Assembly: GCA_947454695.1 (NCBI GenBank)
Contig: CANGMW010000027.1
Span: 1-14,659, forward strand
Length of the DNA stretch: 14,659 nt
Direction: 5' to 3'
Source: Comamonadaceae bacterium
GTDB lineage: Bacteria > Pseudomonadota > Gammaproteobacteria > Burkholderiales > Burkholderiaceae_C
Under the pieces are notes generated by a model, which saw nothing but the letters and a program-made list of their open reading frames with translations, did not search any database and had not been told where the DNA came from. Positions 1 to 6,678 of the stretch are shown one piece after another (the stretch's first letter is position 1; each line of letters begins with the position of its first letter). The translations under genes were made by a program, and so were the position numbers.

Positions 1-2
1 AT

Positions 3-821
3 GTGATGGGGCTGCAAGCCAGTGGCCTGGCCCCATTGAGTCTGTCAGACACGCACGGCCGGTTCAATTCACCCTATTTCAGTCTTTTGCAAAACGGTGT
101 GCACTCAGCGTATGGGTTTGGTTTAGAAGGTGGCTTACAAGTCCGTGGGGCTTACATCAGCCAGCTGAACACGCTGTCCAATCCGCTGGACTCCAGCTTG
201 GGTATTAATCGCCAAATGGTGGTTCTGGATTTTCAGAAAAATTTTGGCTCCACCACAGGCGTGGTGACGGTTGGCAGTATGACGGAAGACAAGTCCTTGT
301 TGGGCGCAGTCGGTACCGGCGCTATGGGATTGAATGGCACGGCTCAAACAACTTTTGTGACCTTGGCTGCCAGCCACGCCTGGTCGCAAGGTCTGCAACT
401 TGCCGCCATGGCGACCACGGGATACACCGCAGGGTTGAGCAGCACGGGTGAGTCGCTGGTGGACGGCGCCAGTGGCATACAAACCTTGGCTTGGAGTTTG
501 GGTGTCTCCAAAAGCGACCTTCGACAATTGGGTGACCGCTTGGGTCTGACCGTGTCGATGCCGCTTCGAGCCATGAGCGGTAGCCTGCAAATGACCACGG
601 CGACTTCACAAAGTCCGCTGGACGGTTCTTTGCAATACACCACACAGGCTTTGAGCATGACTCCCACCGGCGTTCAGACCGATGTGGAGTTGGCCTACAC
701 GACTCCCCTGCGAGTCGGGGGTAGTTTGAGTGCCATGGCTGTTGCCAATTTCCACCCCGGGCATGATGCCAATGCGCCCACACGCCTGAGCATGGGGGCT
801 CGTTACCATTGGCGTTTTTAA
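3..821 (+). CDS. C-terminal beta-barrel of an autotransporter-like outer-membrane protein (5' partial)
   Basis: The reading frame is open at the left edge and ends with TAA at 819-821, so only the C-terminal 272 or so residues are present and the true start lies upstream. The visible part is rich in Gly, Ser, Thr and Ala, with alternating polar and hydrophobic stretches typical of transmembrane beta strands. It ends in ARYHWRF, an aromatic-terminated strand of the kind recognised by the BAM insertion machinery. I infer the translocator barrel of a type V secretion (autotransporter) protein or a similar large outer-membrane protein. The passenger domain is outside the window, so its activity (protease, adhesin or other) cannot be stated. 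The next gene starts 14 bases after the stop with a strong ribosome binding site, so the two are probably co-transcribed. A plain OmpA/porin-like barrel is the main alternative. Confidence 0.6.
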   Translation: MMGLQASGLAPLSLSDTHGRFNSPYFSLLQNGVHSAYGFGLEGGLQVRGAYISQLNTLSNPLDSSLGINRQMVVLDFQKNFGSTTGVVTVGSMTEDKSLLGAVGTGAMGLNGTAQTTFVTLAASHAWSQGLQLAAMATTGYTAGLSSTGESLVDGASGIQTLAWSLGVSKSDLRQLGDRLGLTVSMPLRAMSGSLQMTTATSQSPLDGSLQYTTQALSMTPTGVQTDVELAYTTPLRVGGSLSAMAVANFHPGHDANAPTRLSMGARYHWRF

Positions 822-835
822 ATAAGGAGCGCGTG

Positions 836-1570
836 ATGCAGAGTTCATGGTTTCGGTTGCTAGGCGCAACCCGCACAAAGGTGGCGACGTTGTGGGCTGA
901 TGCGGCGCATTGCATGCGCTTGGTATTCGTGGTGCTGATCGGTCTGACAATTCACAGTGCTGGTGCTCAGGAATCTGAACGCCGCTTCAAGGTGTTGACC
1001 CAAGATGAGATGACACCGGCTCAACGCGAATTGGCTGACAACATCCGTTCTGGGCCGCGTGCGGCGGTTGCCGGCTCTGCCGCCAACGCCAGTGGCAATT
1101 CGGTGGGCAGCCCCTTCAATGTGTTTTTGCGCAGCCCCGAACTCGGTGACCCGCTGCAACGCGTGGGCTCCTACATCCGATTCAAGAGCACGCTGGGCAT
1201 GCGGCTGAATGAGATGGCCATCCTGATCACTGCGCGCTACTGGAACTCTCAATATGAATGGTTTGCCCACCATAGGCTGGCTTTGCAGGCCGGGCTCGAC
1301 CCCCAAGTTGCACAGGCCATTGCCCAAGGTAAAAGGCCTTCACAGATGAAGCCCGACGAGGCCGTGGTTTATGACTTCAGCCATGAATTGCACCACAACA
1401 AGCGCGTGAGTGACCGTACTTTCAAGGCGACCCTGGAGATGTTTGGCGAACAAGGCGTCATGGACCTGATTGGCGTGAACGGCTACTACAGCCTGGTGTC
1501 CATGGTGCTGAATGTGGACCGCACGCCCATTCCTAACGGGGGTGCTTTGCCTTTGGCGCCTCTGGAATAA
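836..1570 (+). CDS. exported carboxymuconolactone decarboxylase (CMD) family protein
   Basis: 244 residues. I chose ATG at 836 because AAGGAG at 824-829 lies 6 bases upstream; an in-frame start at 809 would overlap the previous gene and lacks this site. Residues 29-39 are strongly hydrophobic and are followed by AGA then QE near residue 44, which looks like a Sec signal peptide with a long N-region. An internal ATG at 914 would give a compact 18-residue signal but has no good ribosome binding site. The mature part has the all-helical CMD/AhpD-like core: LNEMAIL around residues 124-130, then ARYWNSQYEWFAHH around 133-146. The CxxC redox pair of true AhpD proteins is absent, so thiol peroxidase activity is unlikely. 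Known members of this broad family include lactone decarboxylases and uncharacterised proteins. Periplasmic location and co-transcription with the upstream barrel gene are inferred. Substrate unknown. Confidence 0.8.
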   Translation: MQSSWFRLLGATRTKVATLWADAAHCMRLVFVVLIGLTIHSAGAQESERRFKVLTQDEMTPAQRELADNIRSGPRAAVAGSAANASGNSVGSPFNVFLRSPELGDPLQRVGSYIRFKSTLGMRLNEMAILITARYWNSQYEWFAHHRLALQAGLDPQVAQAIAQGKRPSQMKPDEAVVYDFSHELHHNKRVSDRTFKATLEMFGEQGVMDLIGVNGYYSLVSMVLNVDRTPIPNGGALPLAPLE

Positions 1571-1672
1571 CGGTGCGTGTTTGCTCGTCTCCATGCGGGC
1601 GCTGCATTGTGTCCAAGTGTGTTGGCGCGTCGGCTTTGTCTTGACTGCCTCCTAGAATCTGCCAAGAACAAC

Positions 1673-1678
1673 GGGAGG
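1673..1678 (+). promoter_or_regulatory. ribosome binding site of the beta-barrel gene
   Basis: GGGAGG lies 8 bases before the ATG at 1687 and fixes that start. A TTGACT hexamer sits at 1641-1646 in the 116-base gap, but no convincing -10 box is spaced correctly from it, so I do not call a promoter. Confidence 0.55.
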
Positions 1679-1686
1679 CTTAGGTC

Positions 1687-2502
1687 ATGTTGAAAAAAAT
1701 GCTTTTACTGTGCGGCTTGCTGACCGCGCAAGGTTTCGAAATAGTCCATGCGCAGGGGCTTTCTTTGAACACCGAGTCCGGCCTGGACATCGGACTTCAA
1801 GCCTCTTCTTACAACTACGAAGAGTTTGTCGAAGGTAACCCCTTTGTTTCTCACATAGGCCATAAATGGGGTGTGGTGGGAACCTGGAACTATGCCTTCG
1901 AGGGCGACTTGAACAACTGGTACCTCAGCTTGGATGCGCGCTACGCTGAAGGTTACGTGGATTACGATGGCAGTGGCACCATGAAAGGCCAGCCCGACAA
2001 ACTATCAGATTACCGCTTGTTGGTCGGTAAAGACGTTCCTTTTGACGATTTTCTGTTGTCGTTTTATTCGGGCGCCGGTGTGCGATCGCTCTACAACGAT
2101 GCACGAGGCGAAACCTCCACGCATAAGTTTGGTTACCGGCGCGACAGTTCTTATGTCTATTTGCCTGTGGGGCTGACGCATCGCATGGGCCTGGGTGAAG
2201 GCGATGCACGCTTGTCCACCACGTTGGAATACGACCATTTACTGGAAGGGCGTCAGGTGTCGCATGTCACTGATGCCGGCGCCCAAACCGATCTTTATAA
2301 CTCCCAGCGAAAAGGGTTCGGTTTGCGCCTGATGTTGGCTTATGAAACTGAGCACTGGACGCTTGGTAGCTTCTACAACTACTGGAATATCCAACGTTCG
2401 GAGAATGGAACATTCATCGACCTGCCCTACCTCTGGACAGGTTATGAGCCCCTCAACATCACGCGTGAATTTGGTCTGTTGCTCAAATACCGTTTCCGCT
2501 GA
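1687..2502 (+). CDS. outer-membrane beta-barrel protein, function unknown
   Basis: 271 residues. The N-terminus has Lys3-Lys4, a Leu-rich stretch and VHA before QG, a good Sec signal peptide cut after about residue 22. The mature protein has many Tyr, Trp, Gly and Asp residues in alternating patterns (for example WYLSLDARYAEGYVDYDG and FYNYWNIQRSENG), typical of an 8-12 strand outer-membrane barrel, and ends in a LLKYRFR strand. I do not recognise a specific family; OmpW-, OmpA- or Lom-type small barrels have a similar size. The gene stands 116 bases after the exported CMD gene and may have its own promoter. Its stop codon directly abuts the stop codon of the convergent ETF-QO gene. Barrel class is fairly secure; the role (porin, adhesion or substrate uptake for the neighbouring catabolic genes) is open. 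Confidence 0.7.
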   Translation: MLKKMLLLCGLLTAQGFEIVHAQGLSLNTESGLDIGLQASSYNYEEFVEGNPFVSHIGHKWGVVGTWNYAFEGDLNNWYLSLDARYAEGYVDYDGSGTMKGQPDKLSDYRLLVGKDVPFDDFLLSFYSGAGVRSLYNDARGETSTHKFGYRRDSSYVYLPVGLTHRMGLGEGDARLSTTLEYDHLLEGRQVSHVTDAGAQTDLYNSQRKGFGLRLMLAYETEHWTLGSFYNYWNIQRSENGTFIDLPYLWTGYEPLNITREFGLLLKYRFR

Positions 2503-4188
2503 TCACATGCCGCTGTAGTTGGGGCCGCCGCCGCCCTCAGGCGTGACCCACACGATGTTTTGGGTCGGGTCCTTGATGTCGCAGGTTTTGCAATGCACGC
2601 AGTTTTGTGCGTTGATCTGCAGGCGGTCTGAGTTGTCTTCGTTCTTCACATACTCGTACACGCCAGCCGGGCAATAGCGTCCCTCCGGCCCGGCGAACTG
2701 GCTCAGATTGATGTTCACCGGCACGGAGGCGTCTTTGAGCGTTAGGTGCGCCGGCTGGTTTTCCTCGTGGTTGGTGCTGCTGATGAAGACACTGCTCAAG
2801 CGGTCGAACGTGATGTGGTTGTCCGGCTTGGGGTAGACGATCGGCTGGCACTGCGCGGCGGGTTGGAGCGCCAAGTGATCGGGAATTTTGCGGTGCACAG
2901 TCCAAGGCGGTGACTTCAAGCCCAGCTTGGGCAACAACCACTGTTCAATGCCGGTCATGAAGGCGCCCACCAAATTGCCTTTTTTGAACCACTGTTTGAA
3001 GTTGCGGGAACGGTCCAGTTCTTGGTAGAGCCAGCTCTTGGTGAACGCCTCTGGGTAATCGCTCAATTCATCGTGCTGGCGTCCTGCGGCCAAAGCGTCA
3101 TAGGCGGCTTCAGCCGCCAGCATGCCGCTCTTGATGGCCGCGTGGCTGCCCTTGATGCGGCTGGCGTTCAAATAGCCGGCATCGCAGCCCACCAATGCGC
3201 CGCCGGGGAAAATGGTTTTGGGCAGGCTCAGCAAGCCGCCGGCCGTGATGGCGCGCGCGCCATAGCCGATGCGCTTGCCGCCTTGGATGTGCGCGCGAAT
3301 CGCCGGATGGGTTTTCCAGCGCTGCATTTCTTCAAAGGGGCTGAGGTAGGGGTTCTTGTAGTCCAGCCCGGTGACAAAGCCCAAGGTGACCTTGTTGCCT
3401 TCCTGGTGGTACAAAAAGCCACCGCCATAGGTGTGGTTGTCCATCGGCCAGCCGGCGGTGTGCACGACCAGTCCCGGCTTGGCTTGTTCGGGGCTGACTT
3501 CCCACAGCTCTTTGATGCCGATGGCATAACTTTGCGGGTCGCGGCCTTCGTCCAGCTTGAAGCGGGCGATGACTTGTTTGCCCAGGTGACCGCGCGCGCC
3601 TTCAGCAAAGATGGTGTACTTGGCCAGCAGCTCCATACCGAGCTGAAAATTCTCAGTGGGCTGACCGTCTTTGCCGACCCCCAGATTGCCGGTGGCCACG
3701 CCTTTGACCGAGCCGTCGTCGTTGTAGAGCACCTCCGCGGCCGCAAAGCCGGGGAAAATTTCCACGCCCAGACCTTCGGCTTGTTCGCCCAGCCATTTGG
3801 TGAGGGCGCCCAGGCTGATCACATAGTTGCCGTCGTTGTGAAAGCAATCGGGCACCAGAAAGTTGGGCGTGCGCTTGGCCGAGCTTTCATTCAAGAACAG
3901 CACGTCATCCGAGGTGACCGGCTGGTTCAGCGGTGCACCGAGTTCTTTCCAGTTGGGCAGCAACTCGGTGAGGGCGATCGGGTCCATCACCGCGCCGGAC
4001 AAAATATGCGCGCCGGGCTCCGAGCCTTTTTCAAGCACCACCACGGACACGTCCTGCCCTTTTTCAGCCGCGAGTTGCTTGAGGCGGATGGCCGTGGCCA
4101 GGCCGCCGGGGCCTGCGCCCACGACGACGACGTCGTAGTCCATGGACTCACGGGGACCAAACTGAGCGAGTATTTCTTGAGGGGTCAT
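2503..4188 (-). CDS. electron transfer flavoprotein-ubiquinone oxidoreductase (ETF-QO)
   Basis: 561 residues, full length for the family. ETF-QO is a membrane-associated flavoprotein that passes electrons from reduced ETF, itself reduced by acyl-CoA dehydrogenases, to ubiquinone. Residues 17-30 hold the FAD Rossmann motif (GAGPGG at 24-29). The segment around residue 255 (GGGFLYHQEGN) and the FAD-contacting stretch at about 328-365 (GGALVGCDAGYLNASRIKG) are characteristic. The C-terminus carries the four [4Fe-4S] ligands: Cys506 in RYCPAG, then Cys530, Cys533 and Cys536 in CVHCKTC, with spacing like the mammalian enzyme. The gene is divergent from an SDR/thioesterase pair across 143 bases, which fits a shared role in fatty or cyclic acyl-CoA oxidation. 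No ETF subunits or acyl-CoA dehydrogenase are in the window. The start ATG has only a weak ribosome binding site. Confidence 0.96.
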   Translation of the reverse strand: MTPQEILAQFGPRESMDYDVVVVGAGPGGLATAIRLKQLAAEKGQDVSVVVLEKGSEPGAHILSGAVMDPIALTELLPNWKELGAPLNQPVTSDDVLFLNESSAKRTPNFLVPDCFHNDGNYVISLGALTKWLGEQAEGLGVEIFPGFAAAEVLYNDDGSVKGVATGNLGVGKDGQPTENFQLGMELLAKYTIFAEGARGHLGKQVIARFKLDEGRDPQSYAIGIKELWEVSPEQAKPGLVVHTAGWPMDNHTYGGGFLYHQEGNKVTLGFVTGLDYKNPYLSPFEEMQRWKTHPAIRAHIQGGKRIGYGARAITAGGLLSLPKTIFPGGALVGCDAGYLNASRIKGSHAAIKSGMLAAEAAYDALAAGRQHDELSDYPEAFTKSWLYQELDRSRNFKQWFKKGNLVGAFMTGIEQWLLPKLGLKSPPWTVHRKIPDHLALQPAAQCQPIVYPKPDNHITFDRLSSVFISSTNHEENQPAHLTLKDASVPVNINLSQFAGPEGRYCPAGVYEYVKNEDNSDRLQINAQNCVHCKTCDIKDPTQNIVWVTPEGGGGPNYSGM

Positions 4189-4274
4189 GATGCGCCATCC
4201 GCAGGGTAAGACTTGATAATGAAGATGTTAGGGGCAGCCGTTGCGAGACCGTGTCGGCTGCGCGACTGATTTTA

Positions 4275-4289
4275 TGCCCTGCACGGGCA
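4275..4289. promoter_or_regulatory. small inverted repeat in the ETF-QO / SDR divergent gap
   Basis: TGCCC and GGGCA form a perfect 5-bp stem with a 5-base loop, 42 bases before the SDR start codon. It lies in the 143-base divergent intergenic region that must hold promoters for both neighbours. It could be an operator half-site pair or a 5' leader hairpin; it is short enough to be chance. No convincing -35/-10 pair was found for either gene in this gap. Confidence 0.25.
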
Positions 4290-4331
4290 CAATCTCAGCC
4301 ACTTTTGATTTTCAACTGAGAAGGTACTCCC

Positions 4332-5114
4332 ATGGCTTACAGCATTGATTTATCCGGCCGCGTGGCCTTGGTCACCGGCGCCTCCAGCGGGCTGGGCGCC
4401 CAGTTTGCAAAAACCCTGGCACGAGCCGGCGCCGCCGTGGTGCTGGCCAGCCGCCGGGTCGACAAATTGAAGGAGTTGCGGGCCGAAATCGAAGGCGAGG
4501 GCGGCAGCGCCCATGTCGTGGCGCTGGACGTGACCGATGTGGATTCCATCAAGGCCGCGGTGGCCCATGCTGAAACCGAAGTGGGGTCGATTGACATCCT
4601 CATCAACAACTCGGGCGTGAGCACCACGCAGCGCATTCAGGACGTGAGCGAAGACGACTATGACTTTGTCTTCGGCACCAACACCAAGGGTGCCTTTTTT
4701 ATGGCGCAGGAAGTGGGCAAGCGCATGCTGGCCCGTGCCAAAGGCGCAGCGCCGGGCACCTTCACGGGCGGGCGCATCGTCAACATCGCCTCGATGGCCG
4801 GCTTGCGCGTGTTGCCGCAAATCGGGGTTTACTGCATGAGCAAATCCGCGGTGATTCAGATGACCCGCGCCATGGCACTGGAGTGGGGGCGCTTTGGCAT
4901 CAATGTGAACGCCATCTGCCCGGGCTACATCGACACCGAAATCAACCATGCCCACTGGCAGACCGAGCAGGGGCAAAAACTGGTGCAGATGCTGCCGCGC
5001 AAGCGCGTGGGTTCGCCGCAGGATCTGGACTCGGTGCTGGTCATGCTGTGCGCCAACGAGAGCCATTTCATCAATGGTGCCGTCATTGCGGCGGACGACG
5101 GATTCGGCGTATGA
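4332..5114 (+). CDS. SDR family NAD(P)-dependent oxidoreductase (classical type)
   Basis: 260 residues, normal for classical short-chain dehydrogenases. The cofactor motif TGASSGLG is at 15-22 and NNSG at 92-95. The catalytic tetrad is complete: Asn117, Ser154, Tyr167 and Lys171 (YCMSK). The C-terminal half has the usual INVNAICPGYIDTE stretch. Arg41-Arg42 after the second strand hints at NADP(H), although Asp66 and the rest do not settle this. Such enzymes in acyl-CoA clusters often act as 3-hydroxyacyl-CoA or cyclic alcohol dehydrogenases; that role is inferred from context. The ATG at 4332 follows a GAGAAGG sequence. The stop codon overlaps the start of the thioesterase gene (ATGA), so the two are translationally coupled. 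Confidence 0.93.
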   Translation: MAYSIDLSGRVALVTGASSGLGAQFAKTLARAGAAVVLASRRVDKLKELRAEIEGEGGSAHVVALDVTDVDSIKAAVAHAETEVGSIDILINNSGVSTTQRIQDVSEDDYDFVFGTNTKGAFFMAQEVGKRMLARAKGAAPGTFTGGRIVNIASMAGLRVLPQIGVYCMSKSAVIQMTRAMALEWGRFGINVNAICPGYIDTEINHAHWQTEQGQKLVQMLPRKRVGSPQDLDSVLVMLCANESHFINGAVIAADDGFGV

Positions 5115-5530
5115 AGATCGAGATTCCCGAGCAGAAAAAAAAGGTGTTTGAGACGGTCATCCCGATCCGTTGGGGCGATATGGATTCAATGGGTCACCTG
5201 AACAACGCCAGTTATTTCCGCTTCATGGAAACGGCCCGCATTGACTGGTTGTATTCGATCGGCGGCAAGCCCGATCCTTCCGGTGAAGGCGCCGTCATTG
5301 CCAACGCGTTTTGCAATTTCTACAAACAGCTGGAGTACCCGGGTGACGTGCTGGTGAAAACTTATGTCAGCGATCCCGGCCGCGCCACCATCGATACCTG
5401 GTGCACGCTGGAGCGGGTGGACCAGCCCGGCGTCATTGCCGCCGCTGGCGGTGCCACCCTGATCTGGGTGGATTTTCCCAAGCAAAAATCTGTCAACCTG
5501 CCGGACTGGATGCGCGCGCTGGCCGATTAA
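5111..5530 (+). CDS. acyl-CoA thioesterase, 4HBT/hot-dog fold
   Basis: 139 residues, the usual size of a single hot-dog domain. The N-terminal signature WGDMDSMGHLNNASYFRFME covers residues 21-40. Asp25 or Asp23 lies where the catalytic Asp of 4-hydroxybenzoyl-CoA/YbgC-type thioesterases is found, followed by the His-Leu-Asn-Asn turn. The enzyme should hydrolyse an acyl- or aryl-CoA to free acid and CoA in the cytoplasm. I placed the start at ATG 5111 because it overlaps the SDR stop as ATGA and the conserved domain begins about 15 residues later; the frame stays open further upstream, but that part overlaps the SDR gene and is not conserved sequence. Coupling to the SDR suggests product release or CoA recycling in the same pathway. 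The exact substrate is unknown. Confidence 0.92.
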   Translation: MKIEIPEQKKKVFETVIPIRWGDMDSMGHLNNASYFRFMETARIDWLYSIGGKPDPSGEGAVIANAFCNFYKQLEYPGDVLVKTYVSDPGRATIDTWCTLERVDQPGVIAAAGGATLIWVDFPKQKSVNLPDWMRALAD

Positions 5531-5534
5531 GTAC

Positions 5535-5568
5535 GCCAGCCTTCGCAGCGTTGTCAGAGTAAGCTGGC
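5535..5568. terminator. possible bidirectional terminator between convergent genes
   Basis: GCCAGC at 5535-5540 and GCTGGC at 5563-5568 are perfect complements. An extra TT/AA pair forms inside after one bulged base, leaving a 17-base loop. It sits in the 58-base gap between the convergent thioesterase and AhpD-like genes, the right place for shared termination. No clear T-tract follows on either side, so intrinsic termination would be weak. Confidence 0.3.
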
Positions 5569-5588
5569 CATACCGGACGCGGGCTTGC

Positions 5589-6164
5589 TCAGGCCTTGGC
5601 CTTGGGCATACGACCCATCAGGTAAAACTCCGGGTTGGGCATCATGTGGCTGAAGCTGGCCATTCGGTTGGACAAACCAAAAAAGGCGGTGATGGCGGCG
5701 ATGTCCCAGGCGTCTTCATCGCTGAAGCCGTGCGCTTGCAGGGCCGCAAAGTCAGCTTCGCCGATCTCATGCGAGTTCTGGCAGACCTTCATGGCGAAGT
5801 CCAGCATGGCGCGCTGGCGTGGGCTGATGTCGGCTTTGCGGTAGTTGACCGCCACCTGATCGGCTACCAGCGGTTTTTTCTCGTATATGCGCAGAATCGC
5901 GCCATGTGCCACCACACAGTACAGGCACTGGTTGGCCGCGCTGGTCGTGGTGACGATCATCTCGCGGTCGCCCTTGGTGAGGCCCGAGTCCTCTTTGAGC
6001 ATGAGCGCATCGTGGTAGGCGAAAAAAGCGCGCCACTCGGCAGGGCGCCTTGCCAAGGCCAAAAAGACATTGGGCACAAAACCCGCTTTTTCCTGGACTT
6101 CCAGGACTTTGGCGCGGATGTCATCGGGCAGGTCTTTGATCTCGGGGGCGGGGTAGCGGCTCAT
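5589..6164 (-). CDS. AhpD-like peroxidase-related protein (CMD superfamily)
   Basis: 191 residues from the ATG at 6164, which has GGAG 7 bases upstream; a TTG two codons earlier is less likely. The AhpD-type active site is intact: Glu68, Cys80-Leu-Tyr-Cys83 and His87, with the Glu-to-Cys spacing of 12 seen in mycobacterial AhpD. The size and the motif CLYCVVAHG fit the uncharacterised peroxidase-related branch, which is longer than PcaC and usually carries the N-terminal FVPNVFLALARRP segment seen here at about 29-41. Probable role: thiol-based reduction of peroxides or disulfide exchange in the cytoplasm, perhaps dealing with oxidative stress from flavoenzyme activity. It is transcribed away from the PcaC-like gene from an overlapping promoter region. 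Family assignment is solid; substrate is not known. Confidence 0.9.
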   Translation of the reverse strand: MSRYPAPEIKDLPDDIRAKVLEVQEKAGFVPNVFLALARRPAEWRAFFAYHDALMLKEDSGLTKGDREMIVTTTSAANQCLYCVVAHGAILRIYEKKPLVADQVAVNYRKADISPRQRAMLDFAMKVCQNSHEIGEADFAALQAHGFSDEDAWDIAAITAFFGLSNRMASFSHMMPNPEFYLMGRMPKAKA

Positions 6165-6184
6165 GGGCAATCTCCAGACGGGTG

Positions 6185-6214
6185 TTGGGAAACGATTATC
6201 CTGTGCGTTTTACT
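6185..6214 (+). promoter_or_regulatory. candidate sigma70 promoter of the PcaC-like operon
   Basis: TTGGGA (6185-6190) and TTTACT (6209-6214) match four of six consensus bases each with an 18-base spacer. The inferred start is near 6221, about 20 bases before the ATG at 6242. The site overlaps the opposing promoter of the AhpD-like gene, so the two may compete or share a regulator. Confidence 0.35.
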
Positions 6215-6222
6215 TTCATCAA
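6195..6222 (-). promoter_or_regulatory. sigma70-like promoter of the AhpD-like gene
   Basis: Read on the minus strand, the -35 box TTGATG (6217-6222) and -10 box GATAAT (6195-6200) are separated by 16 bases. Transcription would begin near 6188 and give a leader of about 24 bases carrying GGAG before the ATG at 6164. The match is good for the -10 box and moderate for the -35 box. Confidence 0.5.
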
Positions 6223-6241
6223 TCCCCGAGGAGACAGCGCC

Positions 6242-6613
6242 ATGGACAGTTCGTACGACAAAGGTTTGAAGACCCGCAAGCAGGTGATGGGCGAAGATTA
6301 CGTGGCCAAAGCGCTCGGCAGTGCCACCGAATTCACCCAACCGATTCAGGAGTTCATCACCCGCAATGCCTGGGGCGACGTGTGGCAACGCGATGGGCTC
6401 GAGCTCAAAACCCGCAGCCTCATCACGGTGGCGCTGCTCACGGCACTGGGTCGTCAGCATGAACTCAAAAGCCATGTGCGCGGCGCCCTCACCAATGGCG
6501 CGACCACCCAGGAAATCCAGGAAGTGCTGCTGCACGCCTCCATTTACTGCGGCCTGCCAGCGGCCGTGGACGCTTTCCGCTGGGCCGCCGAGGTGGTGGA
6601 CGGCCCGAAATAA
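6242..6613 (+). CDS. pcaC: 4-carboxymuconolactone decarboxylase-like protein (PcaC family)
   Basis: 123 residues, typical of PcaC. ATG 6242 was chosen because GAGGAG at 6227-6232 precedes it; an in-frame start at 6182 would add unconserved residues overlapping the promoter. Conserved features: YDKGLKTRKQVMGEDYV at 5-21, NAWGDVWQRDGL at 42-53, TRSLITVALLTALGR at 57-71, ELKSHVRGALTNG at 74-86 and HASIYCGLPAAVDAFR at 98-113. No CxxC is present, as expected for PcaC rather than AhpD. In the beta-ketoadipate pathway PcaC converts 4-carboxymuconolactone to beta-ketoadipate enol-lactone. The CoA-transferase genes that follow would suit that pathway, but pcaB, pcaD and pcaF are absent and the CoA transferase resembles ScoAB more than PcaIJ. 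A related decarboxylase in another pathway is therefore possible. Confidence 0.83.
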   Translation: MDSSYDKGLKTRKQVMGEDYVAKALGSATEFTQPIQEFITRNAWGDVWQRDGLELKTRSLITVALLTALGRQHELKSHVRGALTNGATTQEIQEVLLHASIYCGLPAAVDAFRWAAEVVDGPK

Positions 6614-6644
6614 GCCTTCCACATTAGGGATAATCAAGGACTCA

Positions 6645-6662
6645 GCCGGGATGTCCCCCGGC
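6645..6662 (+). promoter_or_regulatory. GC-rich hairpin in the leader of the CoA-transferase genes
   Basis: GCCGGG and CCCGGC form a perfect 6-bp stem around ATGTCC, ending 5 bases before the AAGGAG of the scoA-like gene. There is no T-tract, so it is not a standard terminator. A GATAAT hexamer at 6629-6634 lies just upstream but has no -35 partner. The hairpin may stabilise or attenuate the downstream message. Confidence 0.35.
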
Positions 6663-6678
6663 CTCAAAGGAGAAACGC

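Noticed and set aside
1641..1658. Promoter made of TTGACT and TAGAAT before the barrel gene
   Set aside because: The two hexamers are only 6 bases apart, far too close for sigma70.
3022..4209. 395-codon open frame on the plus strand opposite ETF-QO
   Set aside because: It is a mirror of the strongly conserved ETF-QO gene in high-GC DNA; the translation is low-complexity Ala/Gly/Val/His-rich with no family features.
4350..5066. 238-codon open frame opposite the first SDR
   Set aside because: Antisense shadow rich in His, Ala and Gly; the plus-strand gene has a complete SDR active site.
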